The notes: generated from the sequence alone by a model not told the origin. DNA of 64,000 bases from Acidimicrobiales bacterium (GCA_035547835.1 DASZTW010000006.1:5001-69000), one strand, 5' to 3'; shown: positions 50,987-60,794, numbered from the stretch's first letter. A program made the numbers and translations.

Positions 50987-51622
50987 TCAGGCGGGGAAGG
51001 CGATGCCGGTGGCGGAGTGGCAGCGGTAGCCGTTGGGGTTCTTGTGCAGGTACTGCTGGTGGTAGGGCTCGGCGTAGAAGAAGGGGCCGAGCGGACCGAT
51101 CTCGGTGGTGACCTCGCCACGGCCCGCCGTGTGGAGCGCTGCCTGGTATCGGGTGGCCGACGCTTCGGCTTCGGCCAACTGCTGGTCGGACGTGGTGTAG
51201 ATGGCCGACCGGTACTGCGTCCCGATGTCGTTGCCCTGACGCATCCCCTGGGTGGGGTCGTGCGTCTCCCAGAACGTGCGCAGGATCTCGTCGAGGCTCA
51301 CCACCGCCGGATCGAACACGACCAAGACCGCTTCGGTGTGGCCGGTCCGGCCGGTGCACACCTCTTCGTACGTGGGGTTCGGGGTTACCCCACCCGCATA
51401 GCCGACCGCGGTGGTGTACACGCCCGGCAGCTGCCAGAACAGCTCCTCGGTGCCCCAGAAGCAGCCGCTGCCGAGCACGATCTGCTCCAGCCCGTCAGGG
51501 AACGGTGGCACGAGCGGATGGCCGTTGACCTCGTGCGTTGCGGGGACCGGCATCGGCTCGTCGCGCCCAGCGAGCGCGTGCTCGGGTGCCGGCAGATCCT
51601 GTGCCTTGCGAAGCGACCTCAT
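50987..51622 (-). CDS. msrA: Peptide methionine-S-sulfoxide reductase
   Basis: Repairs oxidised methionine. 211 residues. The nucleophile C54 is in [10 protein letters not shown], followed by the family blocks [45 protein letters not shown] and [10 protein letters not shown]. The resolving cysteine is probably in GYRCHS near 202. About 45 residues precede the fold, with no signal peptide. No msrB gene is adjacent. Confidence 0.94.
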   Translation of the reverse strand: MRSLRKAQDLPAPEHALAGRDEPMPVPATHEVNGHPLVPPFPDGLEQIVLGSGCFWGTEELFWQLPGVYTTAVGYAGGVTPNPTYEEVCTGRTGHTEAVLVVFDPAVVSLDEILRTFWETHDPTQGMRQGNDIGTQYRSAIYTTSDQQLAEAEASATRYQAALHTAGRGEVTTEIGPLGPFFYAEPYHQQYLHKNPNGYRCHSATGIAFPA

Positions 51623-51758
51623 GCCGTCAGGTTACGGACCGACGACGACGTCTGCGCCCGCGCCGACCGGGCCGAGGGCGTTCGCGGAAAGTGTTCACAA
51701 GCGCACGAGCGCGCCGTCGTCGCGTATCGTGGTGCTGCGGGCACGAAGGAGGTCAACG

Positions 51759-52184
51759 ATGCGCCGATATCTGGTGGTGGCCCACCGCACCATCGGGAGC
51801 AGCGCCCTGCTCGACGAAGTGCGCCAGCGCATCGCGCAGGGCCCGAGCTCGTTTCACCTCGTCGTCCCGATCACCCACCCGGCCGACCACGTCTGGACCG
51901 AAGGCGAAGTGCAAGCGGAGGCACAGGCCCGGCTCGACGCCGCCATCGCTGCGTTCACCGAGCTCGGCGCAGCCGAGGTCAGCGGCGAGATCGGCGACAT
52001 CAACCCGGTGCACGCGGTGCACGTCGTGTTCGACCGCGACACCGCCTTCGATGGCGTGATCATGTCGACCTTGCCGGCCGGGCCGTCGCGATGGCTCAAG
52101 CTCGACGCACCCAGCCGTCTCCGCAAGGAGCTGACGATCCCGTTCACCCACGTGGTGGGCGACCGCGAACCGGCGTCGACCTGA
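51759..52184 (+). CDS. Small universal-stress-like protein
   Basis: 141 residues, a Rossmann-like alpha/beta protein. Starts MRRYLVVAHRTIGSSALLDE, followed by VVPITHP and ARLDAAIAAFTELGAAEVSG, which match the alternating strand-helix plan of the universal stress family. DGVIMSTLPAGPSRWLKLD, near the C-terminus, replaces the usual nucleotide loop. It has one of the strongest ribosome sites in the window, AAGGAGG at 51746-51752, which suggests high expression. Ligand not predictable. Confidence 0.7.
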   Translation: MRRYLVVAHRTIGSSALLDEVRQRIAQGPSSFHLVVPITHPADHVWTEGEVQAEAQARLDAAIAAFTELGAAEVSGEIGDINPVHAVHVVFDRDTAFDGVIMSTLPAGPSRWLKLDAPSRLRKELTIPFTHVVGDREPAST

Positions 52185-52230
52185 GCCTGAGGGACCCGGC
52201 CTCACCCGCCGGTAGGGCGCGCCCGCTCGC

Positions 52231-52992
52231 TCAACCGCGGGCTGCCGCCCACAAGGCCGCCAAGTCGTGGGGTCGCACGTCGGCGAGCGTCGACACCTGC
52301 ACCACTCCGGGCTGCTCCGCGACGCCCGCCACGTTCGGCACGGCCAACGTCGGGACGCCGGCAGCCACGGCCGCGGCCACGCCGGTCGGTGAGTCCTCGA
52401 TGGCCAAGCCGTGAGCCGGCTCGATCCCCAGCCGGGCGGCCGCCGCCAGATACGGGTCCGGATGGGGCTTGCCGCGCGTGACCACGTCGCCGGTCACCAC
52501 CGCCGCGAACGTTCCGGCCGGCAGATGGTCGACGACCGAGTTGGCAAGGCCGGCCCACGACATGGTCACCAGCGCGCACGGCACTTCGGATCGGCGGAGG
52601 CCATCGAGCAACTCGTACGCGCCCGGTCGCCACTTCGGCTCGTGGGCGATCCGGTCCTGCACCTCGGCGGACAAGCGGTGCACGATCTCCTCTGGCTGCA
52701 GGTCGACCGAGCCGAGCCGCCGGATCACCCCGGCGGCGGCGAGCAGGTCGAGCCCGATCAGGCTGTGGGCCCGCCCGTCGTCCCAGTGCCCGCCGAACTC
52801 CTCGACCAGCGCGTACTCCGCGGCGATCCAGTCCGGCTCGGTGTCGACGAGCGTGCCGTCCATGTCCCACATCACCGCGAACGGAGGGCTTTCGAGCGGG
52901 GTCGGCATCGATGCGGAGTCGACCGTCATGGCTGGATGATCCCCCGCCGCCGAGACGGCAGCGAAATCGGACACGCCCGGCCGCCTCGGCAT
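52231..52992 (-). CDS. HAD-superfamily phosphatase (beta-phosphoglucomutase-like)
   Basis: Haloacid-dehalogenase-type phosphatase, 253 residues from ATG 52992. Motif I DMDGTLVDTE near 43-52, a helical cap, motif II in ALVTMS, motif III lysine and IV acidic pair in TRGKPHPDPYL and AIEDSPTG. Nearest types are beta-phosphoglucomutase and sugar-phosphate phosphatases. ATG 52992 overlaps the dnaE2 stop (TGATG); ATGs at 52929 and 52908 are also possible. Coupling to dnaE2 makes it probably part of the LexA-controlled transcript, where a nucleotide-cleaning role would fit, but this is inference. Confidence 0.82.
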   Translation of the reverse strand: MPRRPGVSDFAAVSAAGDHPAMTVDSASMPTPLESPPFAVMWDMDGTLVDTEPDWIAAEYALVEEFGGHWDDGRAHSLIGLDLLAAAGVIRRLGSVDLQPEEIVHRLSAEVQDRIAHEPKWRPGAYELLDGLRRSEVPCALVTMSWAGLANSVVDHLPAGTFAAVVTGDVVTRGKPHPDPYLAAAARLGIEPAHGLAIEDSPTGVAAAVAAGVPTLAVPNVAGVAEQPGVVQVSTLADVRPHDLAALWAAARG

Positions 52993-55900
52993 CAGCGGAA
53001 GTCGCGGGAGCGGAGCGTGCCGGCCGCCAGCGGCAGCGGCTCCAACTTCTCGGCAACCACGTTCACCACCCCCTCGACCTTTTCCAGCCGACCGCGCACC
53101 AACAGGGCGGGGCACGTGCGGGCCAGCCGGCGGTAGCGAGCCCAGCACCCCTTCGAGCACACCACGTTGATGAGGCCGGTCTCGTCTTCGAGGTTGACGA
53201 ACACCGTGCCGCCTGCCGTGGCCGGGCGCTGGCGGTGGGTCACGACCCCACCCACCGTGACCTTGGCCCGGTCGGGTAGCTGGTGCAGCCCCACTGCGGT
53301 CGTGACGCCGAGGCGGTCGAGGGTGTCGCGCACGAACCGGGTGGGGTGGCCGTCGGGCGCCACCCCGGTGGCCCACAAGTCGGCGACTGCCGTCTCCGCT
53401 GGCGACAGTCCCGGCAGGGGCGGCGCCTCCACCCCGGTGACGACACCCGGCAACCGGCCCGGCCCCCCTTGGGCCACCGCCCCCGCCGCCCACAACGCAG
53501 CCCGCCGCGCCATCCCTCCCCCGCCAGACCCGGCCCCGTCGGACGGCCCGGCACCGGCAAAGCAGGCAAACGCGCCGGCGGTGGCCAACGCCTCGAGTTG
53601 CGGCTGGGACAGGCCACACCGTCGGGCGACGTCTTCCATGCCGGTGTACGGGCGACCCGCCGCGATGCGCTCGGCGAGCTCCGCGCCGATGGTGCGCACC
53701 GACGAGATGCCCATGCGGACCGCCACGTCGTTGTGGCTGCCAGGGCACGGCTCGAGCGTGGCCTTGGCCGACGATGCAGCGAGGTCGGGGGAATGCACGA
53801 CCACACCGTGTCGGCGTGCGTCCTGCACGAGCGAGTGCGGCGAGTAGAACCCCATCGGCTGCGCGTTCAACAGCGCCGCGCAGAACGCAGCCGGCTCGTA
53901 CAACTTGATCCACGCCGAGCTGTACACGAGGTAGGCGAAGCTCACCGAGTGGCTCTCGGGGAAGCCGAAATTGGCGAACGCGGCGAGCTTGTCCCAGATG
54001 GCGTCCGCGATGTCGCCGGTGATCCCCCGCTCGGCCATACCGCCGTAGAAACGGGCGCGCAACCGCTCCATCCGTTGCGCCGACCGCTTCGCCCCCATGG
54101 CTTGGCGGAGCTGATCGGCGTCGGCGGCCGAGAACCCACCGACGTCGATGGCCATCTGCATGAGTTGCTCTTGGAACAGCGGGATGCCGAGCGTCTTGCG
54201 CAGCGCCGGCTCGAGCAGTGGGTGGAGGTACGTGACCGGCTCGCGGCCATTGCGGCGACGGATGTAGGGGTGGACGGACCCGCCTTGGATCGGGCCGGGC
54301 CGGATCAGCGCCACTTCGACCACCAAGTCGTAGAACTCGCGCGGTCGCAAGCGGGGCAGCGTGGCCATCTGCGCCCGGGACTCGACTTGGAACACCCCGA
54401 CCGAGTCGGCCCGGCACAACATGTCGTACACCGCGGGATCCTGTGGAAGCTCGGCCAAGTCGAGCTCGTAGTCGCGGTGCGCACGGATCAGGTCGACCGC
54501 TTCGTGCAAGGCGGTGAGCATCCCCAGGCCGAGCAAGTCGAACTTCACCAGCCCCTCGGCCGCGCAGTCGTCCTTGTCCCACTGGAGCACGCTGCGGCCT
54601 TCCATCCGACCCCACTCGACCGGGCAGACCTCGACCACCGGCCGGTCGCAGATCACCATGCCGCCCGAGTGGATGCCGAGGTGGCGGGGGGCGTCGAGCA
54701 GCTCACCGGCGAGGTCGACGACCGCCGCCGGGACCTCGCCGCCGGCGTCGGGCAAGGGCCCCCAGTGGTCGATCTGCTTGGCGAAAGCATCCTGCTGGCC
54801 GGTCGCGTAGCCGAGCGCCTTGGCCATGTCGCGGATGGCCGACCGCGGCCGGTACGTGATGACGTTGGCGACTTGGGCGGCGTTCTGGCGGCCGTAGCGC
54901 GCATAGACGTACTGGATCGCTTCCTCCCGCCGGCCGCTCTCGATGTCGAGGTCGATGTCGGGCGGGCCGTCGCGCTCGGGGGACAAGAAGCGCTCGAACA
55001 ACAGACCGAGGCGGACCGCGTCGGCCCGGGTGACCCCGAGCGCGAAGCAGACCGCCGAGTTCGCCGCCGACCCGCGGCCCTGGCAGAAGATGCCGGCCCG
55101 CTCGCAGAACTGGACGATGTCCCACACCACGAGGAAGTAACCCGGGAAGCCGAGCTGCTCGATCACTTCGAGCTCGTGGTCGATCTGGGTCCAAGCTCTG
55201 GCGACCAGGGGGTCGGTGGCGGAGGCGTGCCGAGGCCCGTAGCGGCGGGTGGCACCTTCGACAGCGAGCCGCCGCAGGAACGCCATCTCGTCGAGCCCGT
55301 CGGGGCACGGGAACGGCGGCAACTTGGGCGCCACCAGCCGGAGGTCGAACGCGCACTCCCGCCCGAGCGCCGCCGCCCGCTCCACCACCCCCGGCCAACG
55401 GGCGAACCGGCGGGCCTGCTCGGCGCCGGAACGCAGGTGGGCACCAGCCCCGGCGGGGAGCCACGGATCGACTTCCTCGAGGCTGCGGCGGGCGCGGACA
55501 GCGGCGAGGGCGGTGGCCAACCGCCGGCGGGTCGGGACGGCGTAGTGCACGTTGTTGGTGGCCACCAACGGCAGCCCGGCACGCACCGCCAGCTCGGCCA
55601 GAGCGTCGTTGCGAGCGGAGTCGAGCGGGTCGCCGTGGTCCCACAGCTCGACCGCGACGTTGGCGGGCCCGAACGCGGCCAGCAGCCGTTGCAGCTCACG
55701 GGCTGCGGCTGACGGGCCGGCATCGACCAGCGCGGCGGGCACCGCGCCTTTGCGACAACCGGTGAGCACCAGCCAGTGGTCGGCGGCCCCGGCTGGGCCG
55801 GCTCCCGTTCCGCCGGGACGGCTCGCGGGGGTCGTGCCGAGCGAGCCGCCCGAGCCCAGCAGCGCCAACTCGTCGAGCGTGAGGCGGGGCGCGCCTTTCT

Positions 55901-56441
55901 CCCCCGCCATCTGCGCCTCGCTGATGGCGCGGGCCAGGCGGGCGTAGCCGACCGGATCGCGGGCCAGCACCACCACGTGGCGGCCTGGCGGATCGGCGAC
56001 CCCCGCCGGGGTGCGGGCGGCACCGTCGAGCGTGAGCTCGGCACCGAACACCGTGGGCAGGCCGACCTCACGAGCCGCCTCCGCGAAACGGACCACCCCG
56101 TAGAAGCCGTCGTGGTCGGTGAGCGCGAGGGCTTCGAGTCCCAACCGGTCGGCTTCCTCGGCCAGCTCCTCGGGATGCGACGCGCCGTCGAGGAAGCTGA
56201 AGTTCGAGTGGCAGTGGAGCTCGGCGTACGGCACACCCGCGGCACGGTCGGACCGCGGTCGGCGGTCGGGCGCGACGTACGGCGAGCGTTTGCGCGACCA
56301 GGCCGGGCTGTCGCCACCGTCGGCCCCAGCAGGCACCGCGTCGGAGCGGCCGTCGCGACGACGCCCCTGTTGGTGGCGGACCTTGCCGGAATACCGTTGC
56401 TCGAGCTCCCTCCAGGGGATCTGCGGGTTCCCGAACCCCAT
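52992..56441 (-). CDS. dnaE2: Error-prone DNA polymerase III alpha subunit DnaE2 (ImuC)
   Basis: Catalytic subunit of the damage-induced mutasome. 1149 residues from ATG 56441. PHP domain begins at HCHSNFSFLDGASHPEE (76 on); the polymerase active-site PDIDLDIE is near 494-501; the C-terminal OB fold is near 1060-1130; it ends SRDFR, as in the family. ATG 56441 (MGFGNPQIPWRELE) is where family homology begins; an in-frame ATG at 56495 would place the LexA box inside the gene. Works with ImuA' and ImuB, encoded at 60922-63329. Confidence 0.95.
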   Translation of the reverse strand: MGFGNPQIPWRELEQRYSGKVRHQQGRRRDGRSDAVPAGADGGDSPAWSRKRSPYVAPDRRPRSDRAAGVPYAELHCHSNFSFLDGASHPEELAEEADRLGLEALALTDHDGFYGVVRFAEAAREVGLPTVFGAELTLDGAARTPAGVADPPGRHVVVLARDPVGYARLARAISEAQMAGEKGAPRLTLDELALLGSGGSLGTTPASRPGGTGAGPAGAADHWLVLTGCRKGAVPAALVDAGPSAAARELQRLLAAFGPANVAVELWDHGDPLDSARNDALAELAVRAGLPLVATNNVHYAVPTRRRLATALAAVRARRSLEEVDPWLPAGAGAHLRSGAEQARRFARWPGVVERAAALGRECAFDLRLVAPKLPPFPCPDGLDEMAFLRRLAVEGATRRYGPRHASATDPLVARAWTQIDHELEVIEQLGFPGYFLVVWDIVQFCERAGIFCQGRGSAANSAVCFALGVTRADAVRLGLLFERFLSPERDGPPDIDLDIESGRREEAIQYVYARYGRQNAAQVANVITYRPRSAIRDMAKALGYATGQQDAFAKQIDHWGPLPDAGGEVPAAVVDLAGELLDAPRHLGIHSGGMVICDRPVVEVCPVEWGRMEGRSVLQWDKDDCAAEGLVKFDLLGLGMLTALHEAVDLIRAHRDYELDLAELPQDPAVYDMLCRADSVGVFQVESRAQMATLPRLRPREFYDLVVEVALIRPGPIQGGSVHPYIRRRNGREPVTYLHPLLEPALRKTLGIPLFQEQLMQMAIDVGGFSAADADQLRQAMGAKRSAQRMERLRARFYGGMAERGITGDIADAIWDKLAAFANFGFPESHSVSFAYLVYSSAWIKLYEPAAFCAALLNAQPMGFYSPHSLVQDARRHGVVVHSPDLAASSAKATLEPCPGSHNDVAVRMGISSVRTIGAELAERIAAGRPYTGMEDVARRCGLSQPQLEALATAGAFACFAGAGPSDGAGSGGGGMARRAALWAAGAVAQGGPGRLPGVVTGVEAPPLPGLSPAETAVADLWATGVAPDGHPTRFVRDTLDRLGVTTAVGLHQLPDRAKVTVGGVVTHRQRPATAGGTVFVNLEDETGLINVVCSKGCWARYRRLARTCPALLVRGRLEKVEGVVNVVAEKLEPLPLAAGTLRSRDFR

Positions 56442-56452
56442 CGCGCGAGTAT

Positions 56453-56466
56453 CGAACGTCTGTTCG
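56453..56466. promoter_or_regulatory. LexA (SOS) box of dnaE2
   Basis: CGAAC-GTCT-GTTCG, a perfect match to the actinobacterial/Gram-positive SOS box. It ends 11 nt upstream of the dnaE2 start. The same 14 bases occur before imuA' at 63341-63354. Confidence 0.9.
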
Positions 56467-56551
56467 TTCTCTGCAACTCGCTTCGCCGGGATCATGCGGG
56501 CGACGCCGCCGCCCCGGCCCGGAAGCCGAGGAGGGACCGCGATTCGCCACG

Positions 56552-56580
56552 TACGAATAGTTCGCCCTACGATTAGTTCG
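56552..56580 (+). promoter_or_regulatory. Direct repeats and -10 box at the ClC start
   Basis: TACGAATAGTTCG, CCC, TACGATTAGTTCG: two 13-nt direct repeats 16 bp apart, differing at one base. Each half also has a CGAA/TTCG-type symmetry. The second repeat carries TACGAT, ending 6 nt before GTG 56580, so it covers the promoter of a leaderless transcript. A binding site for the MarR protein encoded at the end of this operon is plausible. Confidence 0.45.
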
Positions 56581-57986
56581 TGTCAGAGCTGCCACCCATC
56601 TTCCAGCGCCCGACGTTCGCCCGGCCCCGTCGCCTCTTCCTCGAAGCCTTCTCCGGGCCGCGCAACCGGTTGCTCCCCCTGGTGGTGGCCACGGGTCTGA
56701 TCGGCGGGCTGGTCGGCGCCGGGTACGTCGAGGCGCTGCGTGGCCTGCAGCACTTCCTCTGGCCTACGCACTACGCCAACTGGACCCACTGGCCGCTCCT
56801 CATCGCGATCGGCATCGCCGTCGCCCTGCTCGTCAAGCTGCTTGGCGACCCCGGCGACACCGAGCTGCTCGTCGACAACATCCACATCACCGGCGGCATG
56901 GAGGACGTCCACAACCTCCGCTCGCTGGTGCCGGTGTCGCTGCTCGGCATCGCGGTCGGTGGCGGCATCGGGCCCGAGGCCCCCCTCACCCAGATCACCG
57001 GCACGCTCGGCTCGTGGGTCGGGATCCGCTCCGACAGCGACCGGGTCGACCGCCGCATCCTCACCATCACCGGCATGGCGGCGGGCTTCACCGTGTTGTT
57101 CGGTGCGCCGCTCGGCTCTGCCGTGTTCGCGCTGGAGATCCTGCACCGGCGCGGCCTCGAGTACTACGAGGCTCTCCTCCCCGCCTGCCTGGGCAGCGCG
57201 ATCGGGTACGCGGTGTACGTCGCCATCACGTCACTCGGGCTCCAGCCGATCTGGCGCTTCCCGGCCGCACCGATGCACATCCACACCAGTGACCTCGGGT
57301 GGGCCGTGTTGTGCGGGGTGGCGGGCGCCGTCGTCGCCTACCTCTTCACGTGGTTGTCGATGTTCTTCCGCTGGACGGTGCGGCGACTGCCGAGCTGGTC
57401 GAAGCCGGTCGTGGCCGGCGTCGCGCTCGGCGGCATCGCCTGGATCTCGCCGTACGCCCTCACGTTCTCCGAGGCGCAACTCACCCACATCGGCGCGCTC
57501 AACACCATCGCGGTGTCGACGTTGCTGCTCGCCGCGCTGGGTCACCTCATCTCCGCGCCGGTCACCATGGCGGGCCAGTGGAAGGGCGGGTTCATCATCC
57601 CGCTGTTCTTCATCGGCTACTGCGTCGGGCGGGCAGGCGGCATCCAGTTCGGCCACGGGCAGGACTATGTGCTGTGGGCCACCGCGTGCATGGTGGCGTG
57701 CAACGTGGGGGTGACCAAGACGCCCCTCGGCTCGACCTTGGTGGTGGCCGAGATGGTGGGGATGCGCATCATCCCCACGTTGCTGATCGCCGCGATCGTG
57801 TCGCTGTTCCTCACGTCGGGCGCCAACTTGTTGCACAGCCAACGTCGCCGCGAAGGCGCCCACGGCGAGAGCAGCGGCGACCCGGAGGACCTCGTCCGCG
57901 GCGATGACGGCCTCGCCAACCCACACCCGTCGCCACGCAAGCCCGCGGGCGCCCACGGGTCGGCAGTGGAGGCGCCGAGCCGATGA
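56580..57986 (+). CDS. ClC-family chloride channel/transporter
   Basis: Membrane anion channel or Cl-/H+ antiporter, 468 residues, about ten helices. The signature GREGP appears as GPEAPLTQITG (near 130-141), keeping the gating glutamate; the later GxFxP appears as WKGGFIIPLFFIGYCVG near 336-352. No C-terminal CBS pair; the tail is short and polar. GTG 56580 is the first codon after the TACGAT box. The MarR gene overlaps its stop by ATGA. Confidence 0.88.
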   Translation: MSELPPIFQRPTFARPRRLFLEAFSGPRNRLLPLVVATGLIGGLVGAGYVEALRGLQHFLWPTHYANWTHWPLLIAIGIAVALLVKLLGDPGDTELLVDNIHITGGMEDVHNLRSLVPVSLLGIAVGGGIGPEAPLTQITGTLGSWVGIRSDSDRVDRRILTITGMAAGFTVLFGAPLGSAVFALEILHRRGLEYYEALLPACLGSAIGYAVYVAITSLGLQPIWRFPAAPMHIHTSDLGWAVLCGVAGAVVAYLFTWLSMFFRWTVRRLPSWSKPVVAGVALGGIAWISPYALTFSEAQLTHIGALNTIAVSTLLLAALGHLISAPVTMAGQWKGGFIIPLFFIGYCVGRAGGIQFGHGQDYVLWATACMVACNVGVTKTPLGSTLVVAEMVGMRIIPTLLIAAIVSLFLTSGANLLHSQRRREGAHGESSGDPEDLVRGDDGLANPHPSPRKPAGAHGSAVEAPSR

Positions 57987-58441
57987 GCAAGCCGACGACC
58001 TCATCGCCCGCTCGCGCTTCGAAGTCGACCCCGCGGGCGAAGCCGTCGGCGGCGGACTACCAGGCGCTCGCGCAGTTCCGCTACACGCTGCGCCAGTTCC
58101 TTCGCTTCTCCGAGCAGGCCGCCCGCGCCGCAGGGATCACCCCCGCCCAGCACCAACTGCTCCTCGCCATCAAGGGCGCACCCGGCGAGGAGCCACCGAC
58201 CTTGAGCGAGGTGGCCGAGTTGCTGCAGCTGCGCCTGCACTCGGTGAGCGAGCTGGTCGAGCGGGCGGTCGCCAACGGCCTGGTCGACCGTGACACCGAC
58301 CCGGGCGACCACCGCCGCGTCCGGCTGCGCCTCACCGACACCGGCGACGAGCGTCTGGCCGACTTGTCGACGCTCCACCGCGACGAAGTCCGCCGCTTCC
58401 GCCAGACGATGACCGAGATCCTCGACTCGATCAACACCTGA
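57983..58441 (+). CDS. MarR family transcriptional regulator
   Basis: 152 residues. A basic, serine-rich N-terminus, then the dimer helix, the helix-turn-helix PTLSEVAELLQLRLHSVSEL (about 73-92) and the wing NGLVDRDTDPGDHRRVRLRL (about 100-119). Starts inside the ClC stop, so it is co-transcribed with the channel and may control it through the direct repeats at 56552-56580. Ligand unknown. Confidence 0.9.
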   Translation: MSKPTTSSPARASKSTPRAKPSAADYQALAQFRYTLRQFLRFSEQAARAAGITPAQHQLLLAIKGAPGEEPPTLSEVAELLQLRLHSVSELVERAVANGLVDRDTDPGDHRRVRLRLTDTGDERLADLSTLHRDEVRRFRQTMTEILDSINT

Positions 58442-58631
58442 CCCGGCCGCGAACAGCCGCAGCGGGTGACCTGACCGGACCGCGACGGACGGAGCGCGGG
58501 ATCGATCCGCAGCCCGCCCCATCCGCGCCCGGACCGGCACGCGAGCGGCTGCCTGCGCGCGATCGACGCCTGTCCGCCGGGCGGCCGAGGGCACCGAAAC
58601 GGCAGATCGGTCCCGGCTACCGTCGCCGGCG

Positions 58632-60794
58632 ATGCAGACCACGACGGTGCACTCGGGCGGTGACGGCTATGCGTTCGTGGTGGACGACCGCGGGCTGCTC
58701 CACCAGGCGGGCTTCGGGCCCGCGATCGAGCGCCATGTCGCGGCGCTGTCGCCCGAGCTGCCGGCGGGGCTGTACCCACTCGCCCACCCGTCGTGGGACC
58801 AGGAACCGCTGCGGGCGCCGGCGCTGCGCGTGACGCACGCGGACGGCGCCACCACCACGCACCTTCGGGTGGAGCACGTCGAGACGGTCGACGAACCGGG
58901 CGGCTCCGGTGGTGCCGGGGGCGAGGCTGGAAGTAGCCCCGGGCTCACCATCGTGCTGGTCGACGACGGCCGACCGCTCGAGGTCCGGCTGCACTTCCGA
59001 CCCGAGCCGCACGGGGTGCTGCGCCAGTGGGTCGAGGTCGTGAACCGCCAGGACCGTCCCGTCACGCTGCACGAGGTCGCGGCGGCGGCCCCGCTGCTGC
59101 GCGACAGCGGCGCCCACCTGACGCACTTCGGCGGCGACTGGGCAGCCGAGTGGACCCCCACCTGGGAGCCCGTCACCCTCGGCACCCGGCTGTTGGAGTC
59201 ACGCGGCGGGGTGCGGCCCCACTTGCAGCGCAGCCCGTTCTTCCTGCTGGCGCCCGATGGCCCGGCCACCGAGATCACCGGCACCGTGGTGGCCGGGATG
59301 CTGGCCTGGGGCGGCAACGTGCGCTTCGGGTTCGAGCGTTCGGCCCACCCCGTCGTGCGGGTGTGGTGCGGGCACAACCCGTTCGCCGCCGAGTACGTCC
59401 TCGACCCCGGCGAAGTGTTCACCACGCCGGAGATGTGCTGGGCGTGGTCGACCGAAGGGGTCGGCCCGCTGAGCCGCCGCCTGCACCGGTGGGCCCGCGA
59501 GCGTGTGGTGCGTGACGGCGACACCGTCCGCCCGATCGTCGTGAACAACTGGGAAGCCACCGGGTTCGCGTTCGACGAGCAGCGGCTGGTCGACCTCGTC
59601 GACGACACCAGCGACTTGGGTGCCGAGTTGTTCCTCCTCGATGACGGTTGGTTCGGTGACGCACACCCGCGCGACGACGACGACGCCGGCCTCGGCGACT
59701 GGACCGTCGACCCGGGCAAGCTGCCCAACGGGCTCACCCCGGTGGCCGAGCGGGCACGCGAACGTGGGGTGCGCTTCGGGCTGTGGCTGGAGCCGGAGAT
59801 GGTGAACCCGGGATCGTCGTGCTACGAACACCATCCCGACTGGGTGGTCGGCCAGCCGGGGCGGCCGCGCCGCGAGGAGCGCCAGCAGCTCGTCCTCGAC
59901 GTGCTGCAACCCGAGGTGGCTGACTTCGTGGCGGGCGTGTTCGACCGCACCCTCGAGGCGACCCCCGGCATCACGTACGTGAAGTGGGATGCCAACCGGG
60001 CGATGACCGATGCCGGATCGCCCATGCTCGGCGCGGATCGGCAGTCGAACTTCTGGGTGGACCACGCCCGGGCCACCTGGGATGTGATGGCCACCGTGGC
60101 CACACGTCACCCCGATCTCACGCTGATGCTGTGCGCGTCGGGCGGCGGGCGGGTCGACGTCGGCACCATGCGGTGGTTCCACGAGGTGTGGTTGTCGGAC
60201 AACACCGACCCGCTCGACCGGGTACGGATGCAGTGGGCCGCGTCGCACTTCTTGCCGGCGCTGGCCGTGGGTGCACACGTGACCCGTTGGGGTGGCCGGC
60301 CGGTCGCGTTCGGCTGCGCCGTGGCGATGAGCGCCCGCTTCGGGTTCGACCTCGACACCCGTGCGCTCACGCCGCACGAGCGGGAGGTGTGCCGGCGCGC
60401 TGTCGGCGTCTACCGCCGAGTCCGGCCGCTCGTGCAGCACGGCGACCTGTACCGGCTGGTGTCGCCGTTCGAGGGTGACGCAGACCGCGCGGCGTTGGCC
60501 TACCTGGCCCCCGACCGATCCGCGGCCGTCGTGTTCGCCTACCAACTCACGGCGCGGGCGGGCGCCGCCGACGCAGGCGCAGCGCTCGACCCGTCGCACG
60601 CGGGCGGCCTCGACGCGTTGCACGTGGACGGCCTCGACCCCGACCGCGACTACGCCGTGACGGAGATCGACCTCGCGGCCGGCGACACCGATCGCGGCGT
60701 CACCACGGGCGCCGCGCTGGCCGGTAGCGGCCTCGCCTGGCCACTCACCTCGGCCACCACCGCCCGGATCTGGCACCTCCGCCCACCCACCTGA
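58632..60794 (+). CDS. Alpha-galactosidase (GH36)
   Basis: Retaining glycoside hydrolase removing terminal alpha-galactose; 720 residues, the standard GH36 length. An N-terminal beta-domain precedes the barrel. LFLLDDGWFGDAHPRDDDD near 335 and FGLWLEPEMVNPGS near 380 are typical. The nucleophile is D453 in YVKWDANR and the acid/base D523 in WLSDNTDPLDR. No signal peptide, so it acts in the cytoplasm on imported sugars, though no transporter is adjacent. TACCGT ends 8 nt before ATG 58632. Confidence 0.95.
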   Translation: MQTTTVHSGGDGYAFVVDDRGLLHQAGFGPAIERHVAALSPELPAGLYPLAHPSWDQEPLRAPALRVTHADGATTTHLRVEHVETVDEPGGSGGAGGEAGSSPGLTIVLVDDGRPLEVRLHFRPEPHGVLRQWVEVVNRQDRPVTLHEVAAAAPLLRDSGAHLTHFGGDWAAEWTPTWEPVTLGTRLLESRGGVRPHLQRSPFFLLAPDGPATEITGTVVAGMLAWGGNVRFGFERSAHPVVRVWCGHNPFAAEYVLDPGEVFTTPEMCWAWSTEGVGPLSRRLHRWARERVVRDGDTVRPIVVNNWEATGFAFDEQRLVDLVDDTSDLGAELFLLDDGWFGDAHPRDDDDAGLGDWTVDPGKLPNGLTPVAERARERGVRFGLWLEPEMVNPGSSCYEHHPDWVVGQPGRPRREERQQLVLDVLQPEVADFVAGVFDRTLEATPGITYVKWDANRAMTDAGSPMLGADRQSNFWVDHARATWDVMATVATRHPDLTLMLCASGGGRVDVGTMRWFHEVWLSDNTDPLDRVRMQWAASHFLPALAVGAHVTRWGGRPVAFGCAVAMSARFGFDLDTRALTPHEREVCRRAVGVYRRVRPLVQHGDLYRLVSPFEGDADRAALAYLAPDRSAAVVFAYQLTARAGAADAGAALDPSHAGGLDALHVDGLDPDRDYAVTEIDLAAGDTDRGVTTGAALAGSGLAWPLTSATTARIWHLRPPT

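Noticed and set aside
53283-55712. 809-codon frame antisense to dnaE2
   Set aside because: Lies wholly opposite a conserved polymerase; low-complexity GC shadow.
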